A stretch of DNA of 19,265 nucleotides. It comes from an uncultured Ruminococcus sp. (GTDB taxonomy: Bacteria > Bacillota > Clostridia > Oscillospirales > Acutalibacteraceae). The stretch is taken from assembly GCA_902773045.1 (NCBI GenBank), contig CACYDE010000051.1, positions 1 to 19,265 of the forward strand. Direction: 5' to 3'. A program made the position numbers and the translations under genes. This document shows positions 1-7,051 of this stretch, in pieces. The notes under the pieces were generated by a model, which made no database searches, was not told the DNA's origin, and saw only the letters and a program-made list of their open reading frames with translations. The stretch's first letter is position 1, and the number at the start of each line of letters is the position of its first letter.

Positions 1-248
1 CAAGCCGCAAGGCGCAGGCTGATTGGATTGTGCTGCAAATGCCCTTGGGGTACCGTCAGGCGGTCTTTGTGCGGTGTTGCCTTAAATACAGCGCAGGGAA
101 CTGCCGCGAAAAGCAGCCTGCGAAAATTTATGCATAAAAACATATATACAGATATATTATACAATAATTTCACATTTTTTTAAAGGGTTATTTTTTATAA
201 TAGAACTATGCTTTTTTGTGCATTATTACCAAACAGTATTTTACAGCG
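1..248. other. Non-coding left edge: GC-rich hairpin segment, then AT-rich spacer
   Basis: I see no supportable gene here. The first ~125 bases are clearly richer in G+C than what follows and contain several short inverted repeats. The best is at 92-122: CGCAGG pairs with CCTGCG and, after a 3-base bulge, CTGC pairs with GCAG around an 8-base loop. Bases ~126-248 are very AT-rich and lie downstream of the GerAB-GerAC stop codon; no clear poly-U terminator for that gene is visible. The base-composition jump suggests the left part belongs to another unit (a repeat or the end of an element outside the window), but I cannot identify it. Confidence 0.4.
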
Positions 249-2369
249 TCACCTTGTTGTTTCAACGGTTTCACATTTTACGGTAATGTTTGATTTGCAG
301 GTTTTCAGAGCTTCGGAATAAAGGTTCGGGTCGGAATATTTTCTGTAATCACCGAATTTGAGATATCTTCCAAGACTGTAAATGTCACACTGTCTCTCAG
401 TAAGCGATTTTTTCACGCATTCATTTGTTATCATGCCAAGCTTTTCATTAAACAGCCTTTCTATTTCGTCATCGGAAACATAATCGGGATTTTCAAGCAC
501 TACAATATCAAGACTGCACACTGCGTCGAAATTCAATATACCGTTAATTTCCTTTGAGACAACTCTTGTTTGACTTTTTGTTACTTTTGCTGAAATTCCG
601 TCAAAGCTTAAAACTGTTCCGTTTTCTATTCCAAGAAGCGTTTTGTAAGTTATAAACTCATTCTTGTCGAGCTTGTAATTTTCATCTTTTCCGAAAACAA
701 GAACAGACGATAGCTTTATCGTGTTATTATCAACGTATATCAAAGAAACCGCGGGAGTGTCGGTAGGATTCATGGACTGATTGATAAAATTTATCACAGT
801 AAACAAATTATCGTTATCCGACTGCGAAGGTGAGATCATGGTCAGCTGATCTATCGGAAGGATATTTCCGGAAACCTCAAGGGTGAGAATATCCTCCGCA
901 GTCGTTTCACTGATGTAAAGGTTCACTGTAGGCCGAGCGTCGCTGTATCCTGTGAAATAATTAAGCAGAGTTTCCATGTCGCATTTCGCCGTTTCAAATC
1001 CGATGACCGCCGCAACATTCTGCCCAAGAAAAGGTTCAAGTCCGGAGCTGTTTCTTATGTCGTCAATTGCTTCTCCGATCGAATCACCGACGACCTGAAT
1101 ACATTTATTCTGCTGTTTGTCGCCGTCGGAATAATTGTCTATATATTGGACGGTAACAAAATACTTGTCGTCCACCTTATCTATTCCCACACCCTTGACG
1201 ATCATTCGATCCTGGATCTGAGTCTGCTGACAGCCGGAAAGAAGAGGGATCAGAAAAACAGCAAGCATCAAAGACGCAATTCCCTTTACGGCTGCTGAAC
1301 GGATCCGTTTCCTTCTCACCGAAACTACCGCCGCGAGCGGAAGAATAAATGCCGCCGCTAAAAATATTATGAAAAGTATTTTTGTATCCATAACATAATG
1401 TCTTATCGTATCAAATTTTATCGCCGCCATAGCTATTATCCCTGTCAAGAAAACAAGAAGCGGATTTAAATATCTTACTTTGTTCGCTGACACGGAGCTT
1501 TGGAGAGTTTCCCTCAGAGAATAAAGCAGCAGTGAAATATTCACAAACATTCCGACCGTCCATAACGAAATAAAAACAGCGTCAAGCCGTTGAAACGCTC
1601 CGACCTCGATCATCTGAGTCGCCGTATAAAAAGGATAAGGCGTGAGCCTGAAATATTCCCCGAGAACACCGAATGAAACAACGCTCAGAACAAACAGGAA
1701 TATGTTATAGTAAACAACCCATGATATAAGAGTTTTCCGCATATTCCCTTTCACCTTCTGAGAAAAGAGAAAAACTGACGGCAGGCACGAGCTTAAGGAC
1801 ACAATATGAGATATATTATCAAAAAGTCCGTCGGTGTTTATTAAATAGATATATGAATAATTACGCGGATTTATTCTGAAAACAAGCGAAAAACAGCTTG
1901 TTGCAACAAGAAACGTTATAACTATAAAAAACAAAGCGGACGCCCTCGAAATCGCAGTCAGCCCTCGGTAAGCCGAATAATAGCAGCCCAAAAGAACCGC
2001 TGTGAAGAATACAGTGAATCTGAGATCAGTGTTGATAAAATTACTCAGCAAAAGTGAAAACATAACAAGCGAAACAACCGACGAATACATAAAATATAAA
2101 GTATAAACAGTTGAAAAAATGCCGCTGAGCCAAGGACGCTTAAGTTGTACGGCTTTGATAACGTTGCATTCCGGATTCTTCTTCTGAAAGACCGGAAGCG
2201 GGATCACTGCGGCAAGGAGTATAAAAACAGAGATCAAAGCCGAAAGTGCATAGGTCAGAAGACTTGTTTCGTTCACAGTATAGCGTGAATACATCATTCC
2301 GCAGAAAATACTGCTTATAGCCATCATGCTGAAAAGCTGAAACTGAGTGACCGTTTTTGTTTTATCCAT
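249..2369 (-). CDS. Fused spore germinant receptor protein: GerAB-like permease + GerAC-like lipoprotein
   Basis: Second gene of a gerA-type germinant receptor operon, which in spores senses nutrients at the inner membrane. Residues ~1-350 form about ten hydrophobic segments, matching the GerAB (APC-superfamily) subunit in length and topology. Residues 351-380 then look exactly like a lipoprotein signal peptide: a basic stretch (VRRKRIR), a hydrophobic core and the lipobox LLSGC with Cys380. Residues 381-706 match the Ger(x)C family (near the start MIVKGVGIDKVDDKYFVTVQ, a typical GerAC opening). In most Firmicutes these are two genes; here one 706-codon frame runs through without a stop. The ATG follows a strong AGGAGGG site and lies 18 bp after gerAA. 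A GTG at codon 351 could be an internal start but has no convincing ribosome site. Whether the protein stays fused or is cut before Cys380 is unknown. Confidence 0.9.
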   Translation of the reverse strand: MDKTKTVTQFQLFSMMAISSIFCGMMYSRYTVNETSLLTYALSALISVFILLAAVIPLPVFQKKNPECNVIKAVQLKRPWLSGIFSTVYTLYFMYSSVVSLVMFSLLLSNFINTDLRFTVFFTAVLLGCYYSAYRGLTAISRASALFFIVITFLVATSCFSLVFRINPRNYSYIYLINTDGLFDNISHIVSLSSCLPSVFLFSQKVKGNMRKTLISWVVYYNIFLFVLSVVSFGVLGEYFRLTPYPFYTATQMIEVGAFQRLDAVFISLWTVGMFVNISLLLYSLRETLQSSVSANKVRYLNPLLVFLTGIIAMAAIKFDTIRHYVMDTKILFIIFLAAAFILPLAAVVSVRRKRIRSAAVKGIASLMLAVFLIPLLSGCQQTQIQDRMIVKGVGIDKVDDKYFVTVQYIDNYSDGDKQQNKCIQVVGDSIGEAIDDIRNSSGLEPFLGQNVAAVIGFETAKCDMETLLNYFTGYSDARPTVNLYISETTAEDILTLEVSGNILPIDQLTMISPSQSDNDNLFTVINFINQSMNPTDTPAVSLIYVDNNTIKLSSVLVFGKDENYKLDKNEFITYKTLLGIENGTVLSFDGISAKVTKSQTRVVSKEINGILNFDAVCSLDIVVLENPDYVSDDEIERLFNEKLGMITNECVKKSLTERQCDIYSLGRYLKFGDYRKYSDPNLYSEALKTCKSNITVKCETVETTR

Positions 2370-2387
2370 ATCTTCCCTCCTGCGAAA

Positions 2388-3932
2388 TTATTCGATCAGA
2401 TCCTGAACCTTGACCTGACGTCTCGAAAGGATCTTCCAATCGGCACGCACCGCCACATCACGCATTCCGAAAAAACTCATGGGAGACACCGGCGAATAGA
2501 ACGGAACTCCGAAGCTTTCCTTTGAACTGAGATTGACAACAAGAACGCAAAACAAAAGGATCATTCCCCAGACTCCGCACACTCCGCCGACTATTATGAA
2601 CAGAAACCGAAGTATTGCCACAGGAGCGTAAAGATTCGGGATAACATAAGAGCAGATAACCGTCAGCGCAACTATCATGAGTGTGGGAGCGCCGATGAAT
2701 CCGGAGCTGACCGCCGTATCGCCTATGACAAGGCCGCCTATGATACTGACCGCGTGTCCCAAGGTTTTGGGAAGTCTCAGACCTGCTTCCCTCATCACCT
2801 CATAAATGAAAGTGAAAAGCAAAACCTCCGCAAACGCGGAAAACGGAGTTTTTGAAACGGACGTAACAACCTTTGTCAGGAGCTGATTCGGGAAAAACTC
2901 GGGATTGAATCGCGCCAAAGCAACATAAAACCCCGGTAATGTTACAGAAATTATGAAAGACATGTATTTAAGCCACCTTGTCACAGAAGCAAAATACGAG
3001 CGGTTTGAATAGTCGTCAAGAGTCTGGAAATTTTCAACCATGATATGCGGAACTACGAGTGCGCTCGGAGTTCCGTCAACGAGAATAATTATTTTCCCCT
3101 CACAGATTTTAGCGCATGCCGTGTCCGGACGTTCCGTAACTCCCACTCCCGAAAACACTGACCCTTCCCCGTCGGAATCAAGATAAGAAACAAGATATCC
3201 CGACGCAAAAAGAGTATCTATTTTCACCGACTCCAGACGTTTTTTGACTTCTGTCAGTATCTCCGTTGAAACACAATCGGTGAGATAACACAACGTCACA
3301 TCGGTTTTTGAAACATTGCCGATCGTCATCTGTTCAAATTTAAGATTTGTGTTTTTCAATCTCCGACGAAGCATTGAAATATTGACCCTGATCGGTTCAA
3401 CGAAACCTTCACGGCTTCCTCTTTGGAGAACCTCTGTTTCAGGCTCGCTGACGCTTCTGAATGAATAGCCCTGAACGCCTATAGCAAGCGCTTTGCTGCA
3501 GCCGTCGATCAAAAGGCACGCGAACCCGGACATTATATATGAAGCTATCTCATTGATCTGCGTCACCGTGACATGATCGGGGCAGGTTATTATATCATTC
3601 TGAATTACAGAAAAAACGTCACAATCGGAAAAAGCGATCTCGCTGAAATTTGACAGCGGATTTGTCACGCCGGCAGCAAGGATCTCCTTGTCAACAAGAC
3701 CCTCCATCGTAACGATCGTAAGCGCGAGTGACCCGTCCGTGAATTTAAGATTCATATTTTTGAATGTAAGGTCGCTTGAATCGTCAAAAAGTTTTTTAAG
3801 CAAATTGATGTTTTTCTCGATATCTCTGCTGATCTTGATTTTCGGTTCGTTATCGGGGGCTTTCATTCGCGGTTTATAAAAATCTTGTATATTCTTTAAA
3901 ATATTAAACATAAGTTCACCACCGTTTTTCAT
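2388..3932 (-). CDS. gerAA: Spore germinant receptor subunit A (GerA family)
   Basis: A-subunit of the germinant receptor, a spore inner-membrane protein required for nutrient-triggered germination. Its 514 residues are of normal family length. Residues ~30-300 are the cytosolic N-terminal domain, with the family signatures EPETEVLQRGSREGF at 163-177, followed by RVNISMLRRRL, and EGKIIILVDGTPSALVVP at 278-295. From ~320 to 470 there are about five membrane segments, including REAGLRLPK and the GGLVIGDTAVSSG stretch (399-411) typical of GerAA. The ATG chosen has GGAGA five bases upstream; an ATG at codon 8 also has a weaker GGTGG-like site. It is the promoter-proximal gene of the operon, 18 bp before the fused GerAB-GerAC gene. 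I could not identify a convincing forespore (sigma-G) promoter upstream. The specific germinant cannot be told from sequence. Confidence 0.95.
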   Translation of the reverse strand: MKNGGELMFNILKNIQDFYKPRMKAPDNEPKIKISRDIEKNINLLKKLFDDSSDLTFKNMNLKFTDGSLALTIVTMEGLVDKEILAAGVTNPLSNFSEIAFSDCDVFSVIQNDIITCPDHVTVTQINEIASYIMSGFACLLIDGCSKALAIGVQGYSFRSVSEPETEVLQRGSREGFVEPIRVNISMLRRRLKNTNLKFEQMTIGNVSKTDVTLCYLTDCVSTEILTEVKKRLESVKIDTLFASGYLVSYLDSDGEGSVFSGVGVTERPDTACAKICEGKIIILVDGTPSALVVPHIMVENFQTLDDYSNRSYFASVTRWLKYMSFIISVTLPGFYVALARFNPEFFPNQLLTKVVTSVSKTPFSAFAEVLLFTFIYEVMREAGLRLPKTLGHAVSIIGGLVIGDTAVSSGFIGAPTLMIVALTVICSYVIPNLYAPVAILRFLFIIVGGVCGVWGMILLFCVLVVNLSSKESFGVPFYSPVSPMSFFGMRDVAVRADWKILSRRQVKVQDLIE

Positions 3933-4061
3933 ATTATCTCCGAATGTATGGGAAAATATTCACAGCTAAAAACTCAAAATCTGTTCTTATATTGTTGAGG
4001 GTGTTTTGTAAATTATTGAATATTTCGATGATTATTTCACAAATTATTATCGGTGATACTT

Positions 4062-4739
4062 ATGTTTATTATAATTTTAAGAACAGTGATATTATATGCG
4101 CTGATAATCGCTGCGGTCAGATTCATGGGAAAACGTCAGATCGGCGATCTTCAGACCTCGGAGCTTGTCGTGACTATGCTGCTTTCCGACATTGCCTCGC
4201 TTGCCGTTGAAAATTCATCAAAACCGCTTTTAGGCGGAGTTATCCCAATGACGGTTCTCGTCGTCTGTGAAATATTTATGTCGGGTGCGATGATAAAAAG
4301 CTCTGCCGTCAGAAAAGCTGTATGCGGCAGACCGATAATAGTTATTAACGACGGAAAAATCGAACAGGGCGAACTGAAAAGACTTCGAATGAGCGTTGAC
4401 GATCTTTCGGAAAGCCTGAGGCAACAGAATGTTTTTTCCTTTGACGACGTTCTGTTCGCCATAGTTGAAACGAACGGAAAGCTCAGCGTTATGAAAAAAC
4501 CAAACAAAGAAAACCCGACGATGGACGATCTGAACCTCCCCACCGAGGACAAAGGAATAGAGATGGTCGTCATCAGCGACGGCTCTCTTTCAAAGTTTTC
4601 CATGCAGCTGTGTAATGTTGACGAAAAATTTATTCAGTCGGTTCTCAAAAAAGAAAAGCTGAGACAGGAAGATGTTTTTATAATGACTGTCAACAGAAAG
4701 AAAGAATATACAATAATAAAGAGAAGTGATGAATCATGA
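4062..4739 (+). CDS. DUF421/YetF-family membrane protein
   Basis: A 225-residue YetF-family protein. Two or three N-terminal membrane segments (~1-80) carry the family signature FMGKRQIGDLQTSELVVTML (21-40). A soluble C-terminal part follows, with GRPIIVINDGKI (89-100) and, at ~109-134, the stretch from RMSVDDLSESLR through FSFDDVLFAIVE, the conserved DUF421 core. In Bacillus, YetF-like proteins and the related 2Duf protein have been linked to spore-membrane properties and resistance; its position divergent from a gerA operon fits a spore role but does not prove one. A GTG at 4053 is in frame, but I chose ATG 4062 because GGTGA at 4052-4056 is correctly spaced for it. The stop overlaps the next start by four bases (ATGA), implying translational coupling. 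Confidence 0.9.
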   Translation: MFIIILRTVILYALIIAAVRFMGKRQIGDLQTSELVVTMLLSDIASLAVENSSKPLLGGVIPMTVLVVCEIFMSGAMIKSSAVRKAVCGRPIIVINDGKIEQGELKRLRMSVDDLSESLRQQNVFSFDDVLFAIVETNGKLSVMKKPNKENPTMDDLNLPTEDKGIEMVVISDGSLSKFSMQLCNVDEKFIQSVLKKEKLRQEDVFIMTVNRKKEYTIIKRSDES

Positions 4740-5113
4740 CAAAAATACGAACCGCTTTCGTTATTACAATCATAATTTTTACACTTGCGTTTGCGGAATA
4801 TAAAATCACAAAGGATACATTTTCCGATGTTTCAAAAATCATCGAACAAACAGAAATCTCCGCAAAGAACAGATCCGATGATACAGATCGCCTCTGCGGA
4901 GAAATCGAAGATGAATGGAACAAAAGAAAGTATCTTCTCGAAATTTTTCAGTCTCACGGTGAAATGGATAAGGTGGATATATCCATAGAAAACTTAAAAA
5001 GACTAAGCGAAGAAAATAATTTCGACAGAATATATCTCGAATGCGGCGTCCTCAGAAATAATATAAAATCCCTTGCCGACGATGAAGAGATAAAGCTGTA
5101 TAATTTTTTCTGA
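4736..5113 (+). CDS. DUF4363-like small membrane-anchored protein
   Basis: A 125-residue protein with a single N-terminal hydrophobic segment (~6-20) that would anchor it in the membrane or act as an uncleaved signal. The rest is charged and predicted helical (~25-118), including a DDTDRLCGEIEDEWNKRKYL stretch resembling the DUF4363 family, whose genes often sit right after DUF421 genes in Clostridia. It starts inside the stop codon of the preceding gene (ATGA overlap), so both should be made together and may form a complex. The molecular function of the family is not known. The assignment rests on length, topology, composition and neighbourhood. Confidence 0.75.
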   Translation: MTKIRTAFVITIIIFTLAFAEYKITKDTFSDVSKIIEQTEISAKNRSDDTDRLCGEIEDEWNKRKYLLEIFQSHGEMDKVDISIENLKRLSEENNFDRIYLECGVLRNNIKSLADDEEIKLYNFF

Positions 5114-5158
5114 CAGAGTTTGTCGATACTGCGGGAATGTGAAGATTTTCGATCAGAA

Positions 5159-5207
5159 TTTCCGGGAAGACAATGAAAGAAAATGCAGGCGGACTGTCTT
5201 CCGGAAA
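5159..5207 (+). terminator. Hairpin terminator between convergent genes
   Basis: TTTCCGGGAAGACA (5159-5172) pairs with TGTCTTCCGGAAA (5195-5207), 13 pairs with one bulged G, and a 22-base loop. On the plus strand it is followed by the T-rich ATTTTCTT. It lies 45 bp after the DUF4363 stop and ~75 bp past the end of the convergent spoIVA gene, so it may stop transcription from both sides, although the minus-strand exit lacks a T run. The long loop makes it a weaker terminator than classical ones. Confidence 0.55.
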
Positions 5208-5280
5208 ATTTTCTTGACGCAGACTGAGCAAGATTATGCCCAAAAGATACGTATTAATGTCAGCGTCAACACACCCTATA

Positions 5281-6759
5281 TCAAAGGATCACACATATAA
5301 GACCGTTGCAGCCATCGTTGATTATTCTTTCGATCGTTTCATTGATCTTTGCGCGTGCGTCGGCAGGCATTCTTTGGAGCTTGCTGTGAAGTCCTTCATT
5401 CACAAGCTCGTGAAGTGACTTTCCGAAAATATTCGATTCCCAGATTTTCACGGGATTCTCTTCAAACTCATTGAGCATGAACATCACAAGATCCTCGGAC
5501 TGCTGTTCCGAACCTACTATCGGAGTAACTTCCGTAGTAATATTCGTCCTCAGCATATGAATAGACGGTGCGCTCGCACGAAGCTTGATCCCGTATTTTG
5601 TTCCCTGCTTGATGATCTGAGGTTCTTCAAGAGTAAGCTCCTCCATAGACGGCATAACGATTCCGTAACCTGTTTCCATAACATCATCGTAAGCCGATTT
5701 GATCTTATCAAACTCTGTTTTCATCTTCGTAAGCTCAACGATAATTTTGAGCATATCCGATTCGTCAGCGATATCAATTCCCGTTTTTTCACCGATAACC
5801 TTGCAGAAAAGCGTTTTGTCAAGGTCGATCCTGAGCTTTGCTTTTCCCATTCCGAGATCAACATTGTCAATATCGGCATTGGTAATATAATTGCAGTTTT
5901 CCAGCGAAGCGCAGGCGTCCTGTATCTGACGTATTTTCACAATATCAGACGCTGAATTTCTGATACAGTTAAATATTTCGCTTTTCAGCCAATGGGATTT
6001 TTCAAGCGAAGTCACCCATTTCGGGATATCAATTCCAACCTCCTTCACAGGAAATTCAAACAAGATCTGAGCGAGGATCCTCTTGATCTCGTTTTCGTCA
6101 AGCTCCAGACAATTCACCGGAACAACCGGTATTTCATACTTAACGCTGAGCCTTTCAGCCAAAGTCTTAGACTCACGTGAATTCGGTTCAACGCAGTTGA
6201 GAAGAATAATAAACGGCTTGTTGATTTCTTTAAGCTCGCCTATCACTCTTTCTTCCGCTTCCTCATACTCTTCTCTTGGGATATCGGTGATCGAGCCGTC
6301 GGTCGTGATAACGATACCCACGCTTGAATGGTCGTTGATTACTTTCTGTGTTCCGATCTCCGCCGCCATATTGAACGGGATCTCTTCGTCGTACCACGGA
6401 GTTTTAACCATTCTCGGCTGTTCTCCTTCTATATATCCCAAAGCGCTCGGAACGATATATCCCACGCAGTCGATCATTCTGACTCTGAAGGAGATATTGT
6501 TTTCAAGCCGAACCTCGACTGAATCCTCGGGAATAAACTTCGGTTCAGTAGTCATTATTGTTCGTCCTGCCGATGATTGAGGAAGTTCGTCGATCGCTCT
6601 GCGGCGCAGATCATCGTCAGGGATATTCGGGATCACGAGAGTATCCATGAAACGCTTGATGAACGTCGATTTTCCGGTCCTCACTCCACCGACAACACCC
6701 AAGTAGATCTGTCCGCCCGTTCTTTTTGAAATGTCTTCATAAATATTTCTTTCTTCCAA
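5281..6759 (-). CDS. spoIVA: Stage IV sporulation protein A, coat basement-layer ATPase
   Basis: SpoIVA is made in the mother cell, is anchored to the forespore surface by SpoVM and polymerises after ATP hydrolysis to form the platform for the spore coat. The 492-residue length equals that of the Bacillus subtilis protein. The opening (EDISKRTGGQIYLGVVGGVRTGKST) is a near match to it. The Walker A motif is G24-x4-G29-K30-S31. Residues T70-T71 (IMTTEPK) and D97 (RMIDCVG) coincide with the threonines and aspartate known to matter for ATP hydrolysis in B. subtilis. The C-terminus ends in the hydrophobic GCNGLICVIL, the region needed for SpoVM/membrane contact. The start is TTG (6757-6759), supported by GGAGG eight bases upstream and by alignment of the N-terminus with B. 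subtilis. It is a single-gene transcription unit by appearance, with its own sigma-E promoter. Confidence 0.98.
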   Translation of the reverse strand: MEERNIYEDISKRTGGQIYLGVVGGVRTGKSTFIKRFMDTLVIPNIPDDDLRRRAIDELPQSSAGRTIMTTEPKFIPEDSVEVRLENNISFRVRMIDCVGYIVPSALGYIEGEQPRMVKTPWYDEEIPFNMAAEIGTQKVINDHSSVGIVITTDGSITDIPREEYEEAEERVIGELKEINKPFIILLNCVEPNSRESKTLAERLSVKYEIPVVPVNCLELDENEIKRILAQILFEFPVKEVGIDIPKWVTSLEKSHWLKSEIFNCIRNSASDIVKIRQIQDACASLENCNYITNADIDNVDLGMGKAKLRIDLDKTLFCKVIGEKTGIDIADESDMLKIIVELTKMKTEFDKIKSAYDDVMETGYGIVMPSMEELTLEEPQIIKQGTKYGIKLRASAPSIHMLRTNITTEVTPIVGSEQQSEDLVMFMLNEFEENPVKIWESNIFGKSLHELVNEGLHSKLQRMPADARAKINETIERIINDGCNGLICVIL

Positions 6760-6817
6760 CTCTGTAACCTCCGTAATTCATTCTGTTACCTTCTTCATCA
6801 ATGAAGATTATCACTAA

Positions 6818-6847
6818 ATACTATGAGGACAATTTCATAAATATGAC
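6818..6847 (-). promoter_or_regulatory. Sigma-E promoter of spoIVA
   Basis: Read on the minus strand, GTCATATT (6840-6847) matches the sigma-E -35 consensus GKMATATT at every position. After 14 bp comes CATAGTAT (6818-6825), which matches 6 of 8 positions of the -10 consensus CATACAMT. The spacing is that of known sigma-E promoters. Transcription would start near 6811, about 50 bases before the TTG start of spoIVA. This agrees with the known mother-cell sigma-E control of spoIVA. Confidence 0.8.
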
Positions 6848-6905
6848 AAAAAGAAAGGAGCGAACATTGATCTCATGTCCACTCCTGATAATGCTGTCTG
6901 AAATT

Positions 6906-7051
6906 TTGAACGGTTCCGTGGGTATGGGTGAAGACAATAGCTTTGATCGAAAAACAAGCTCGGATTCGACAGCGAAAACTATTCTTTACATCGACAAACC
7001 ACGATATACTCTACTTCTATTTGTAATTCTGAGTATGGAAAGTTTTAGTTA
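6906..7051 (+). repeat. Copy A of a ~145-bp dispersed repeat
   Basis: This segment is about 80% identical to the minus strand of 18980-19124. The longest shared run lies in the middle, from CTCGGATTCGACAGCG through AAAACTATTCTTTA. In one frame both copies can be read as similar peptides: MGEDNSFDRKTSSDSTAKTI here against MGDDNTVDRRTISDSTAKTI there, then LY, I/V and D. The repeat fills the gap between the kinase stop codon (7049-7051) and the spoIVA promoter. An AAAGGAG followed six bases later by TTG (6867) could start a plus-strand reading frame, but this frame runs into the antisense of the kinase gene, so a real gene is doubtful. It may be a degenerate mobile-element end, a pseudogene fragment or an RNA element. 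Confidence 0.7.

Noticed and set aside
4017..4046. Possible sigma-G promoter (TGAATA-17-CAAATTA) for the DUF421 gene
   Set aside because: Transcription would start near 4053, inside the ribosome site, leaving almost no leader, and the -10 box matches only partly. Forespore expression is plausible but not shown by this site.
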